A stretch of DNA of 64,000 nt from Bradyrhizobium canariense (lineage in GTDB: Bacteria; Pseudomonadota; Alphaproteobacteria; Rhizobiales; Xanthobacteraceae). The notes beneath the pieces were generated by a model. It saw nothing but the letters and a program-made list of their open reading frames with translations. It was not told the DNA's origin and did not search any database. The DNA lies in the NCBI RefSeq assembly GCF_018130465.1, contig NZ_JAFCKJ010000003.1, forward strand, positions 310,001-374,000, given 5' to 3'. Positions 24,186 to 33,212 of the stretch are shown piece after piece; positions within the stretch are counted from its first letter, which is position 1; each line of letters begins with the position of its first letter. Both the position numbers and the translations under genes were made by a program.

Positions 24186-26378
24186 TCACTGAATTCGAAT
24201 GACAACTGTGTCCGCGGCGCCCGTGGCATCGATGACGGTCAGCCGCGCAAAGCCCGGACCGGGCGGATCGATCAGCCGCTGGCGCCGTCCGTCGATCTCG
24301 CCCAGCGCCATTCCGTTAACCATGACGGTCATGGGCAGGACGCCGCCGGCGACCTTGACCGGCATGGCTGCGTCCCCCTCGCCACCCGAGCGATCGACGT
24401 CGATCCGCGAGCCGTTCAGCGGGAATTGGATGTGCAAGGCCTGTTCGCCTCCAGTCCGCACCAGATCACCGACCGGGCGGAACCGCTTCAGGGGCAACGG
24501 CAGCTTGGCGTTGCTGGCAACCAGGGTTCCCTTTGGTGGCTTGGGCAACGGGACGAGCGTCTTGCCGGTCCGTGCGAAGGCATCGAACAGGATCGGCGCG
24601 GCGGCGACCCGACCGATCAGGCCCGGAACCGGCGCGCCGTCGGGCCGGCCGACCCAGACGCCGATCGTCATGCGGCCGTCGAAGCCCATCGACCAGGCGT
24701 CGCGGTAGCCGTAGGAGGTGCCGGTCTTGAAGGCGATGCGGTTGTGGGCCGCGTTCTCCGGCGGCGGGGTGCCGAGCAGCACATGGCCGACCTGCCAGGC
24801 CGCGACCTGATCGAGCAGCCGCAGCGGCTCGCGGTCGTCCCTGTCGGTCATGATCTCGCGCAGCGGCTTGGTGGTGCCGAGCCGGGCGAAGCCCGCATAG
24901 AGCTGGGCGAGATCCTGCAGCGTCACGCCGACGCCGCCAAGGCCCATGGCAAGCCCCGGCGCCTCGTCCTTGGGGAGAACCAGATTGCCGCCGGCCTGGC
25001 GCAGCCGCGATGTCAGACGGCTCGCACCGACGCGGTCGAGCAGGACGATCGCGGGCACGTTCAGCGACATCTGCAGCGCCCTCTTCACCGGCACCGTGCC
25101 CTGGAACGTCATGTCGAAATTTTCCGGCGCGTAGGAGCCGAAGCGAACCGGGCGGTCATCGATCAAACTGTCGGGGTGAACGAAGCCGTCCTCGAAGGCG
25201 AGCCCGTAGATGAACGGTTTCAGCGTCGAGCCCGGCGAGCGGACGGCGCGGGTCATGTCGACCTGTCCTGCCCGGCGCTCGTCGAAATAATCCGCCGAGC
25301 CGACACGCGCGAGCACGTCGCCGCTCTCATTGTCGACGACGATGATGCCGACCGAGATGTTCGGCCCCAACGCAATCGCACGATCGCGCGCCAGCGGCTC
25401 CAGCATTTTCTGCAAGTTCGCATCCAGCGTCAGCTTGATGACCGGTGTATCCCTGACGGTCGAAAGCGCGGTGTCGGAAGCATGAGGCGCCAGGATCGGC
25501 ATCGGCTTGCGCAGCTTCGGCACGGGAACGGCCTTGGCCTGCTGCGCATCATCGAGGCTGATCTGATGCTCCTCGACCATGCGGTCGAGCACGCGGTCAC
25601 GCGCTTTGCGCGCAGCATCGGGATAGCGGTCGAGCCTGCGGGTCTCCGGCGATTGCGGCAGCGCGACCAGCAACGCGGCTTCAGCCAGCGACAACCGCTT
25701 GGGCTCCTTGCCGAGATAGGCGATCGAGGCGGCGCGAATGCCTTCGAGGTTGCCGCCGTAAGGCGCGAGCGCGAGATAGAGGTCGAGGATCTGCTCCTTG
25801 CTCAAGCTGCGTTCGATCTCGATCGCACGCACCATCTGCCGCAGCTTTGCATAGAGCGAGCGCTGCCGCCGCGGCTCCATCAGTCGCGCGAGCTGCATCG
25901 AGATGGTCGAGCCGCCCGAGATGATGTGGCCGCGCGTCCCAAGCTGAAACGCAGCGCGCCCCAGCGCCAGCGGGTCGAGCCCGTTATGCTTGTAGAAGCG
26001 CTGGTCCTCATAGGCGAACAGCAGCTTCAGATAGGTCGGGTCAACGTTGGCGTTTGTCTCGACCGGAAGCCGCCAGCGCCCATCGGCCATGGCATAGGCC
26101 CGCAACAGTTTTCCGTTGCGATCGACGATCGTGGTGGAGACCTGGCGGGCTTCGTCGAGCGGGAGAGAACCGAGCGAGTAGACCCAACCGACGAAGCCGA
26201 CGATGGCGAGGATGAGCATGAGTGCCGCGGCAGAAAGGACACGAAAGCCCCTGCCCTTTGCTCCGTCATGGCCGGGCTTGTCCCGGCCATCCACGTTCTT
26301 CGCCCCGGCATCAAAGTCCGTGGATGCCCGGGACAAGCCCGGGCATGACGACTGAGTATGAGGCGTCACCTCGCTCAT
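24186..26378 (-). CDS. pbpC: Penicillin-binding protein 1C (bifunctional peptidoglycan synthase)
   Basis: 730 aa. A single N-terminal anchor (FRVLSAAALMLILAIVGFVGW) precedes the glycosyltransferase domain, with GGSTISMQLARLM and ERSLSKEQILDLYLALAPYG. The transpeptidase domain follows with the active-site serine in SPGSTLKPF, then SLN in LQMSLNVP and KTGTSYGYRDAW. The last about 90 residues resemble the BiPBP_C domain. ATG at 26378 shares one base with the alpha-2-macroglobulin stop (a GTG one codon upstream is also possible). Residues about 10-38, before the anchor, are encoded by a mobile palindromic element, an unusual insertion into the cytoplasmic tail. Confidence 0.94.
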   Translation of the reverse strand: MSEVTPHTQSSCPGLSRASTDFDAGAKNVDGRDKPGHDGAKGRGFRVLSAAALMLILAIVGFVGWVYSLGSLPLDEARQVSTTIVDRNGKLLRAYAMADGRWRLPVETNANVDPTYLKLLFAYEDQRFYKHNGLDPLALGRAAFQLGTRGHIISGGSTISMQLARLMEPRRQRSLYAKLRQMVRAIEIERSLSKEQILDLYLALAPYGGNLEGIRAASIAYLGKEPKRLSLAEAALLVALPQSPETRRLDRYPDAARKARDRVLDRMVEEHQISLDDAQQAKAVPVPKLRKPMPILAPHASDTALSTVRDTPVIKLTLDANLQKMLEPLARDRAIALGPNISVGIIVVDNESGDVLARVGSADYFDERRAGQVDMTRAVRSPGSTLKPFIYGLAFEDGFVHPDSLIDDRPVRFGSYAPENFDMTFQGTVPVKRALQMSLNVPAIVLLDRVGASRLTSRLRQAGGNLVLPKDEAPGLAMGLGGVGVTLQDLAQLYAGFARLGTTKPLREIMTDRDDREPLRLLDQVAAWQVGHVLLGTPPPENAAHNRIAFKTGTSYGYRDAWSMGFDGRMTIGVWVGRPDGAPVPGLIGRVAAAPILFDAFARTGKTLVPLPKPPKGTLVASNAKLPLPLKRFRPVGDLVRTGGEQALHIQFPLNGSRIDVDRSGGEGDAAMPVKVAGGVLPMTVMVNGMALGEIDGRRQRLIDPPGPGFARLTVIDATGAADTVVIRIQ
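26264..26350. repeat. Palindromic dispersed repeat (RPE-like), copy inside pbpC
   Basis: 87-bp element with 32-bp imperfect inverted arms (CGTCATGGCCGGGCTTGTCC at the left; its near-complement ends at 26350) around a short variable centre. A second copy lies at 52725-52806 with an almost identical right arm. Here it is read in frame as part of pbpC (SCPGLSRAST ... VDGRDKPGHDG), with no stop codon, and adds about 29 residues before the membrane anchor. Confidence 0.85.
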
Positions 26379-29300
26379 CACTTCGCCGCCCGCACCTCGA
26401 CGGTGCCCGTCCCGGTGCGGCCGTAGCGCGAGGGATTGTACATGTCCTCGACATAGGCCTGCGGCAGCACGTATTTGCCGGGCGAGACCACACGCACCAC
26501 ATAGGCCACCGTGAAGACCGCCTTGGAATCCGAGGCTCGGTCGACGGCTGCGGTGAAGCGGTCGTCGCGGAACTCGGTATCTTCGGGCTCCTCGCCGTCC
26601 TCGATCCAGTCCAGCGTACCGCTATCGCCCGACGAGACCAGCTTTGGATTGTCGATCTCCAGGCCCGCCGGCAGATAGTCGGACACCATGATGTGGCCGT
26701 ACTCCGGCTTGGCCTCGGTGATCTTCAGCACCACCGCGAAGCGCTGGTTCTGTTTGACCTTGCTGATGTCGGCGGGCTTGCCGTCGAGCGTGAAGAAACT
26801 GCGCTCGATCTTGAACCCATTCGACGCCGCAGGCTCCGGCGTCACCGGCGAACCCGACACCGAGACCACCGCCTGCACCGGCGCATCGCCCGTGTTGGTG
26901 ATCTTCAGTGGCTTGCCCTCCAGCGTCACGGCCTTGTAGCTGCGATAGAGCGCGGTCTTGACCGGCTGGCCATCGACCTCCATGGACAGGTTCTCCTTGG
27001 CCAGCGCGCGCGCCGCCAGCACCAGCCACGCGTTCTCCTGCGTGGAGGTGTAGGGCGTCAGTCCGCGCGCGGTTTCGACCCGTGACACCGCCTGCGTCAG
27101 CGTCGCCTTCGGCGCGTTGCCTTCGCTGGCAAGCGAGACCAGCGCTGCGGCATCGCGGAGCTGCGAGCCGTAGTCGGTGCGGCCGAACTCCAGCACCGGC
27201 TTTGGCGCGAGACTGTCGAGCGCTGCGCCATAGACCCGCTCCGCGCGGTTGCGGTCGCCGACCAGTGCGAGCGCTGCCGCAAGCTGCGACTTCGCGATTG
27301 GAGTCGCGAGGTTGCTCAGCTTGGTGTCGGCGAGATAGCGGAGATCGCCGATCGGCGCCGCGCCGTTGCGCGCCAGCACGTAGAGGCCGTAGGCGAGATC
27401 GCGGCCGCCGTCCTTCTCCGGCTCGTTGCCGTTGACGACCGAGTTGCGGATGCGGTCGAGCGCGTTCCTGAACAGCACGTCCGGCACCACAAAGCCCTTT
27501 TCGCGAGCTCGGGTCAGGAAGTCCATCACATACGCATCGAGCCAGGCATCGTCACCGCCGGCCGACCACAGGCCAAACGAGCCGTTCGAGCCCTGGCGCG
27601 CCAGCAGCCGCTCGATGGCGTCGCGGATGCGCTGGTCGACTTCGGTGTCCATGGCCAGATGCGCGCCGGCCGCGAGCTCGTTGACGTAGAGCAGCGGCAT
27701 GGCACGGCTGGTGATCTGCTCCGAGCAGCCATAGGGATAGCGATCGAGCGCCTTGAGGATCGTCGCCGCATCGAGCGCAGTCGACAGGCTGGCCGAGACC
27801 GAGACGCTGCCGGTGCCCGGCACGAGATCGGCGAACATATCCGAGGTCAGCGTCAGGCTCTCACCCTTCGCCAGCGTCCGGATCGAGCGCCGCGCCAGCA
27901 CTTGCGTCGCCGCCTTGACGTCGAGCGCATAGTGGCGTGCCAGCGCCAGGCCATTCGGCCCCTTGATGTCGACGTCGAGCGTCGCCTGCCCCGCCGCGGT
28001 CGCATCGATTGCGAGCGAGAAGGAGTTGCGCTGCTTGGCGGCGAGCTTGACCGTGGTTGCGGGATTGCCGGTCATCTTCACCGGGCCGCCGGTCTTGACG
28101 TTGATGACGTAATCGCCGGCCTGCCCCTCGACATTGTCGATCTCGAGATTGACCGTGCCGTGGTCGCCGTTGAGCAGGAAGCGCGGCAGGGTCGTGGTCA
28201 GCACCACGGGATCGCGGATCACCACATCCGTGTTGGCGCGGCCGAGCTTTGTCGCGGTCCACGCCACCGCCATCACGCGCGCGGTGCCGGCGAACTCCGG
28301 AATGTCGAAGCTCACTTCGGCGGTACCGTCGGCGGCAACGGTGACGATGCCCGAATAGAGCGCGAGCGGCTTTTGCGCGGGCGGCGAGCCCTGGAGCTCG
28401 GCGGCACCGGCGTCGCCGCCGGACTTGATCTGCCCGCGCGTGCCCGACATGCCGTCGATCAGTTGCCCATAGAGATCGCGGATCTCCGCGCTCAGGCGGC
28501 GCTGGCCGAGATAATAGTCGTCCGGCGCCGGCGGCTTGTAGTTGGTGAGGTTGAGGATGCCGACGTCGACCGCGGCGACCACGATCTTTGCGTCCTCGCC
28601 CGGATTGAGGCCGTCGAGCTTGACCGGGATCTTCAACATCGCATTCGGTCGGATCAGAGCCGGCGGCGTCAGCTTCACCTGGAGCGTGCGGGTCTGCTTG
28701 TCGATGCCGAACCATTTGAGTCCGATTGCCCGGCCCGGCATGCGTTGCGCGGCCGCATCGAGCGGACGGCGCAGCGTCGCCACCACATAGGCGCCGGTGC
28801 CCCAGTCCTTGCCGACCGGGAGCTTCACCTGCGCGGTGCCTTCCCTGACGTCGATGGTCTGCGTCGTCAGCAGGAGATCGCCGAGCACGTTGACGGTCAG
28901 CTTGCCGGCGCTGCGGACGTTGACCGAGACGGTCATCGTGTCGCCGGAGGCGTATTGCGGCTTGTCGATCGAGGTCTCCAGGAGGTCCGGCGTGTCGGCG
29001 CTGCCGTCGGAATACCAGCCGACGTCGAACTGCACCGAGGTCACCGGGCCGTCGGCGTCGTTCGACTTCACATCCAACCGGTAGCGGCCGGGCTGCGGAG
29101 TCAGCGAAATTCGCCACGGCTTGTCGGCGGCAACGGTCACGTCGCCGTCAGAGACGCGCGAGGTCGACTTGACCGGCTCGTATTCCCAGTAATTGCTCTG
29201 GCGATACCATTGGTAGCGCGACTCCATCTTCAGAAGCTCGTAGCGCAGGCCGTCGCGGCGTAGCGTCTGGCCCTCGGGCGAGACGAACACGACATCGAAC

Positions 29301-31582
29301 TCGGCCTTGTCGCCCTCGGCGACGTTCTTGTCGCCGAACAGCGGCTTGATGCCGATCATGGCGGCAGCAGGCGCGACCGGCAGCACGATCTTGCGCTCGA
29401 CGGCGCGGCCGCCGGTCTCGACCATGCGGACGAAGATCTGGGCCTCCTGCGGCCGGGTCGAGGCCGGCTGCTTGTCGAGCGTGACCGGGAAGGTCGCAAC
29501 GCCGTTAGCGTCGGCTTCCGGCAGGTTCTCCAGCGGCGTGCGCTCGTTCGAGGTGGTCTCCTCGTCGGCGACGCCGAACTGGTAGCCGACGAAGCCCGGC
29601 CGCTCGGATGCGGGCGCGACCAGCATGTCGCCTTCGAGCGCCAAGCCCGACGCCGGCGCGCCATAGAGGAAATGGCCGTCCGCCTTAAGCTCCACTGGAG
29701 CGTTAGCTTTGATCAGCTTGTCCTTGGCCGACAAGTCGAATTCGATCCTGTCAGGGACGTAGTCCTCGACCATGAAGGTGGTCTCGCCGACCGACGAACC
29801 CTTCGGATCGGTGAAGGCGCGCACCCGCCAGGTCCCGGTCGGGACGGCCGAGTTGAGCGGCACGGACAAGGTGCGCCCGCCGGCGCCCTGGTCGGACAAC
29901 ACGGCGCGGCGGAATTCGACGCCATCAGGGCGCTCGATCACCAGCGTCATCGGCCCGCCAGTGACGGCATTGCCCTGCCCGTCGCGCAAGAGCGCGGTGA
30001 GATAGACGGTCTCGCTGGAGCGGTAGACGCCGCGCTCGGCATAGACGAAGGCGTCGGCGCCCGCAGGCGCGGCCCTACCCGAAACGCCACGGTCGGACAG
30101 GTCGAAGGCGGAGGTCTTCAGGCTGAGGAAGGCATAGTCGGCCTTATCGCCGGTAACGGTGAGCATCGCCGGCGACAGGCCACCCTCGCCGCGCGCAAGC
30201 CCCGCCTCGAACAGCACGTGGCCGCTGTCATCGGTCTTGCGGGTAGCCAAAATCTCGTTGTTGCGCGCGACCAGCCGCACCTCGGCTTTGTCGACCGGAT
30301 CGGTCGAGGCCAGCGAATTCACGAAGACATGGATGCCGTCATTGCCGGAATAGGCCGTGACGCCGAGATCGGAGACGATGAACCATTGGGTGGCGAGCTG
30401 GTAGTCGTCGTCCGAGCCCGGTCCCTTGGCCGCGGCCGTCATCACGTAAACGCCGGGCTGGAGCTCGCCGAGCGCCTGGTCGACCGGGAACGCCGTGGTG
30501 ACGTCCTGGTTCAGCGTCATCGTGGTGGCAAGCTCGCCGGTCCAGACTTTCACGCCGCGCTCGCCGCCGAGATCGCTGAGCTGGTATTTCGACAGCGTCT
30601 TCTGGAAATCGCTATCGACCACCGTGTTGATCAAATTGCGGTCGCCGATCCGGAACACGTTGATGTTGACGGCCGGCGTGTTGACGCTGACGACGGGAAT
30701 GCCGCGCTGGCCGGTCCTCGGCAGCACATAGGCGCGACTGGTGAAGCGCACGAAGGGCTTGCGGTCGCGCACATAGACGTTGAACTCGGCCGATTTCGGC
30801 AGGCCTTCCTTCACGGTGGACGGCAGGCCGGCGCGCAGATTGATGTTGTAGCGCTCGCCATGCTTCAGCCCGTCGACGCAGAGCTGCTTGCCCTCGGCCG
30901 ACAGCGCCGGCGTGTCCTGGCCCGCCAGCGCGAGGTACGGCGCGAAATCGGTGCGTTTTGCCAGCTCCTCCGAGAACTGGAAGCAGGCGCGCGGACTGGC
31001 GGAGTCCGAGTCCACCGTGTAGTCCAGCAGCCGAAAACCGTGCTCGTCGCGCATCTTTTCATATTGGCCGCGGACGTCGGCGACCTCGCGCATGTCGAGC
31101 GACAGCCGCAGCGCATCCAGCGCGGGCCGCCACAGCTTGCGTTCGGACAGCGACTTGCCGAGCACCGCGAGCGCGTCGGCCTCTTCGCCCGCATTGCCGG
31201 CGCGCTGGTAGGCGATGTAGGCGGCGGTCGAGGCGCGCTCCAGCAGGAAGGTCTGCTCGCTCGAGCTCTTCGGCGAAATCTGGAAGATGACTTTGGCCAG
31301 GCGCAGCCAGTTGCCGGCATCCTCAGGCGCGGTCGCCGCGATCTGGCCGAGCACCGACAGGCCGGTGCGATAGTCGTTGCGCCGGAAGGCAGCATCGGCG
31401 TCGGTGCGCAAGCTCGCGCCGCTCTTGGCGACCGGCCCAGCCTCGCCCTTGATCTGCGCCTCCAGCTTGATCGCGGAATCGGCGAGGTCGTCGCGTTTGA
31501 AGGCTTTGTCAGCGGCGTGCGCGGCCGAAAGACCGAGCGCCAGCGCGGCGCAGAGTGTGACGGCGCGAGCAAGACCGATCAT
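26378..31582 (-). CDS. Bacterial alpha-2-macroglobulin (YfhM-like, thioester type)
   Basis: 1734-aa periplasmic protein thought to trap proteases that breach the outer membrane. A signal peptide of about 23 residues ends at AHA (MIGLARAVTL ... GLSAAHA) and is not a lipobox, unlike lipidated homologues. Macroglobulin-like domains fill the first two-thirds. The thioester motif is intact as CSEQ in YPYGCSEQITSRAMP, followed by an alpha-helical thioester domain (SFGLWSAGGDDAWLDAYVMDF), and the C-terminus has a receptor-like MG domain. ATG at 31582 is preferred to an upstream extension with no signal sequence. It overlaps pbpC by one base, the classic pairing in which PBP1C may repair peptidoglycan at breaches. 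Confidence 0.95.
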   Translation of the reverse strand: MIGLARAVTLCAALALGLSAAHAADKAFKRDDLADSAIKLEAQIKGEAGPVAKSGASLRTDADAAFRRNDYRTGLSVLGQIAATAPEDAGNWLRLAKVIFQISPKSSSEQTFLLERASTAAYIAYQRAGNAGEEADALAVLGKSLSERKLWRPALDALRLSLDMREVADVRGQYEKMRDEHGFRLLDYTVDSDSASPRACFQFSEELAKRTDFAPYLALAGQDTPALSAEGKQLCVDGLKHGERYNINLRAGLPSTVKEGLPKSAEFNVYVRDRKPFVRFTSRAYVLPRTGQRGIPVVSVNTPAVNINVFRIGDRNLINTVVDSDFQKTLSKYQLSDLGGERGVKVWTGELATTMTLNQDVTTAFPVDQALGELQPGVYVMTAAAKGPGSDDDYQLATQWFIVSDLGVTAYSGNDGIHVFVNSLASTDPVDKAEVRLVARNNEILATRKTDDSGHVLFEAGLARGEGGLSPAMLTVTGDKADYAFLSLKTSAFDLSDRGVSGRAAPAGADAFVYAERGVYRSSETVYLTALLRDGQGNAVTGGPMTLVIERPDGVEFRRAVLSDQGAGGRTLSVPLNSAVPTGTWRVRAFTDPKGSSVGETTFMVEDYVPDRIEFDLSAKDKLIKANAPVELKADGHFLYGAPASGLALEGDMLVAPASERPGFVGYQFGVADEETTSNERTPLENLPEADANGVATFPVTLDKQPASTRPQEAQIFVRMVETGGRAVERKIVLPVAPAAAMIGIKPLFGDKNVAEGDKAEFDVVFVSPEGQTLRRDGLRYELLKMESRYQWYRQSNYWEYEPVKSTSRVSDGDVTVAADKPWRISLTPQPGRYRLDVKSNDADGPVTSVQFDVGWYSDGSADTPDLLETSIDKPQYASGDTMTVSVNVRSAGKLTVNVLGDLLLTTQTIDVREGTAQVKLPVGKDWGTGAYVVATLRRPLDAAAQRMPGRAIGLKWFGIDKQTRTLQVKLTPPALIRPNAMLKIPVKLDGLNPGEDAKIVVAAVDVGILNLTNYKPPAPDDYYLGQRRLSAEIRDLYGQLIDGMSGTRGQIKSGGDAGAAELQGSPPAQKPLALYSGIVTVAADGTAEVSFDIPEFAGTARVMAVAWTATKLGRANTDVVIRDPVVLTTTLPRFLLNGDHGTVNLEIDNVEGQAGDYVINVKTGGPVKMTGNPATTVKLAAKQRNSFSLAIDATAAGQATLDVDIKGPNGLALARHYALDVKAATQVLARRSIRTLAKGESLTLTSDMFADLVPGTGSVSVSASLSTALDAATILKALDRYPYGCSEQITSRAMPLLYVNELAAGAHLAMDTEVDQRIRDAIERLLARQGSNGSFGLWSAGGDDAWLDAYVMDFLTRAREKGFVVPDVLFRNALDRIRNSVVNGNEPEKDGGRDLAYGLYVLARNGAAPIGDLRYLADTKLSNLATPIAKSQLAAALALVGDRNRAERVYGAALDSLAPKPVLEFGRTDYGSQLRDAAALVSLASEGNAPKATLTQAVSRVETARGLTPYTSTQENAWLVLAARALAKENLSMEVDGQPVKTALYRSYKAVTLEGKPLKITNTGDAPVQAVVSVSGSPVTPEPAASNGFKIERSFFTLDGKPADISKVKQNQRFAVVLKITEAKPEYGHIMVSDYLPAGLEIDNPKLVSSGDSGTLDWIEDGEEPEDTEFRDDRFTAAVDRASDSKAVFTVAYVVRVVSPGKYVLPQAYVEDMYNPSRYGRTGTGTVEVRAAK

Positions 31583-31985
31583 GGATGGACTCCCGGAAAT
31601 CGCGGACGAACGCCGCTTGTCGCATGAAATGCGCGGAAAGGTGACGGACTCAAGGCGATGGAACCAAAGGTGCAAATCGTCGCATTCGCCATCGCAAGGC
31701 AAGCCCAGAGGAGACTGATCAAGATACCGCCGCGCACGCCGTCCTGATGGCGCAGCAATACCGGACCAGTCGACCGGTGGCCGTGTCCCGGAAGCTGGCC
31801 AGCGTTCCCGGCGATGTGATCCATCGTCCAGTCCGCTGCCGCTCAACCCGGCACCCTGACACCCCACCGTTCCGCTTTGTCGCGGCTTCGAGGAAAACGG
31901 TTCGGTTCAGGCTTGGCGAAAGACGATATTTTTCATAATGGCATGGTAGATGAACGGCTGGCCCCAAACCAGGGCGGCTCAAGAC
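31583..31985. other. Intergenic region between alpha-2-macroglobulin and tRNA-Arg
   Basis: About 400 bp with no supported gene. It should hold the promoter of the macroglobulin-pbpC operon (reverse) and of tRNA-Arg (forward). An AT-richer patch at 31920-31945 is the likeliest site for the tRNA promoter, but no clean -35/-10 pair could be assigned. Confidence 0.45.
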
Positions 31986-32062
31986 GGTCCCGTAGCTCAA
32001 CTGGATAGAGCATCAGATTTCTACTCTGAGGGTTGCAGGTTCGATTCCTGCCGGGATCGCCA
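31986..32062 (+). tRNA. tRNA-Arg (anticodon TCT)
   Basis: 77-nt cloverleaf including encoded CCA. Acceptor GGTCCCG pairs with CGGGATC; D-stem GCTC/GAGC; anticodon stem TCAGA/TCTGA with loop TTTCTAC, giving anticodon TCT for AGA codons; T-stem GCAGG/CCTGC with TTCGATT loop; discriminator G then CCA at 32060-32062. All stems pair with only one G-U. Confidence 0.96.
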
Positions 32063-32196
32063 TTTTCAGTTTCATCGACGCGCGTTTGCCGATCCTTCGT
32101 GCTTCACGAACGCGTGGTTAGCCTCGCCCTCGGCTTTGATCCGGGCAAACGAGCCTTATCTATGCGCCGAGCGACGTGCGCCCGATAAGGACTTCG

Positions 32197-32439
32197 ATGC
32201 CGCTATCCGACTGGACGAGAATGGCTATCGCATCTGCGGTGGCGGTTGTCGCAATATCGTTCCTGGCCATCGACGCAGGCGTCGTGAACTCCAGCGTGAT
32301 CACAAAGCCCATCGAGACCGCGCGGGCTTCCATCGCAGACGCGGCGGCGAGCCAGCATCAACTCGCCTTTGCCGTTCAGGCGTGGGCGGGTCGAGGCCAC
32401 CAGAAGCCACACTTGGAAGAATGCCTGGCGATCGATTGA
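32197..32439 (+). CDS. Small hypothetical protein with N-terminal hydrophobic segment
   Basis: 80-aa open frame starting at ATG 32197 with AGGA five bases upstream. Residues about 9-30 (MAIASAVAVVAISFLAIDAG) are hydrophobic and could be a signal anchor; the rest is mildly polar with paired His/Glu near the end. No family recognised. Codon third positions are only moderately GC-biased, so this could also be non-coding. Confidence 0.45.
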   Translation: MPLSDWTRMAIASAVAVVAISFLAIDAGVVNSSVITKPIETARASIADAAASQHQLAFAVQAWAGRGHQKPHLEECLAID

Positions 32440-32474
32440 TCCAGGCGCGGCACCAAATCAGTGCGCGCCCTGCC

Positions 32475-32568
32475 GGCACTTTCGTTTGTTCACGATCCGA
32501 CTCCGCTTCGTTCGCAAAGCACGAATCGTAGCCAAGAAAATCGACGGTGCGCATGTCTTAATGCTGCG
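32475..32568. repeat. Dispersed repeat of about 90 bp, copy 1 of 3
   Basis: Aligns with 62289-62378 and 61936-62022. The shared core is TTCGTTC, a 5-base spacer and GAACGAA (here GCACGAA), preceded by a GTTC...ATCCGACTCC block and followed by a GAAAATCG...GCGCA...CTTAA block. No transposase or coding sequence is associated. Confidence 0.7.
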
Positions 32569-32587
32569 TTTCACTCGGCCAGACAGT

Positions 32588-32806
32588 TCAAGCGTCGAGC
32601 GTCACCAGCACGGGCCGCAGCCGGTAGGCGTCGATCGCGGCGTTGGACAGCAGCAATCGTCGCCTTTCGCCGCGCAGCATCATGCAGTCAATCCTGTTCA
32701 GGATGAACCGGGCCGCGTCCCTATGCTCACCGGTGAGCAGGCCGGACTGGTCGAGATATTTCCAGGCAATCTCGAAGGACTGTGCGCGCAACTCGAGGTC
32801 GGTCAT
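32588..32806 (-). CDS. Conserved-looking small hypothetical protein
   Basis: 72-aa, probably all-helical soluble protein (MTDLELRAQSFEIAWKYLDQ start; RDAARFILNRIDCMMLRGER in the middle). No domain recognised. A GGAAC-N16-CGTT promoter lies immediately upstream on the same strand (32815-32839), with the -10-like element only nine bases before the ATG, so the mRNA would be leaderless or nearly so. That promoter is the main support for a real, stress-regulated gene. Confidence 0.7.
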   Translation of the reverse strand: MTDLELRAQSFEIAWKYLDQSGLLTGEHRDAARFILNRIDCMMLRGERRRLLLSNAAIDAYRLRPVLVTLDA

Positions 32807-32814
32807 AGCCGCTC

Positions 32815-32839
32815 AACGTCGGCGGGCAACGGACGTTCC
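32815..32839 (-). promoter_or_regulatory. Putative sigma-EcfG promoter of the 72-aa gene
   Basis: On the reverse strand, GGAAC (32839-32835), 16 bases, then CGTT (32818-32815). It points at the 72-aa gene starting at 32806. It is divergent from a second such promoter at 32909-32933. Confidence 0.65.
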
Positions 32840-32908
32840 TATCGGCAATCCGCGGATGACTTCCCCGGCCGGCCTGCATGAACTCGCGAGGATCGGATTG
32901 AGGGACGC

Positions 32909-32933
32909 GGAACGAACCCGTGATCAGCGCGTT
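32909..32933 (+). promoter_or_regulatory. Putative sigma-EcfG promoter of a short non-coding transcript
   Basis: GGAAC at 32909-32913 and CGTT at 32930-32933 with 16-base spacing. No gene starts downstream on this strand before the strong terminator at 32981-33012. Confidence 0.6.
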
Positions 32934-32939
32934 GGATCT

Positions 32940-33012
32940 TGAATAGCGCCGATCTGCCAGCCCCGATCGGCTCTAGAGAACCCCGTGCTTGTCCCCCCGA
33001 GCACGGGGTTTT
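32940..33012 (+). ncRNA. Candidate stress-induced small RNA
   Basis: Predicted from a promoter-terminator pair: the EcfG-like promoter ends at 32933, and an intrinsic terminator closes at about 33012, giving an RNA of about 70-75 nt. The interval has no convincing ORF. It carries a second possible hairpin (AGCCCCGATCGGCTCT region, 32959-32975) before the terminator. A similar promoter-terminator arrangement occurs at 63129-63241. The exact 5' end is a guess. Confidence 0.45.
32981..33012 (+). terminator. Intrinsic terminator
   Basis: CCCCGTGCT (32981-32989) pairs perfectly with AGCACGGGG (33000-33008), followed by TTTTCCTT. It faces forward; no protein gene on the forward strand ends nearby, which points to a small RNA. 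Confidence 0.85.
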
Positions 33013-33062
33013 CCTTGTGAATTTTTCTTGTGAATACGGGTTCTTCTCGTAAGAGCGTGGGC

Positions 33063-33212
33063 TCAGTCCGACCGTTCCTCGCGCCGGTCGCGGGCGAGTT
33101 GATGCCAGGCCAGGGCCAGCTCAATGAGAAGTTGCCGGTCGAGACCTTCGGCTGCCACGGCGCGCTTCATTGCCGCCTCGGCTTCGTGCTGTGGATCGTA
33201 CTTGGTACACAT
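33063..33212 (-). CDS. Small hypothetical protein
   Basis: 49-aa helical, charged protein beginning MCTKYDPQHEAEAAMKRAV and ending RDRREERSD. The ATG at 33212 is chosen because the open frame upstream of it is compositionally non-coding. No family recognised. It looks like a real short gene by codon bias, but has no clear promoter. Confidence 0.6.
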   Translation of the reverse strand: MCTKYDPQHEAEAAMKRAVAAEGLDRQLLIELALAWHQLARDRREERSD

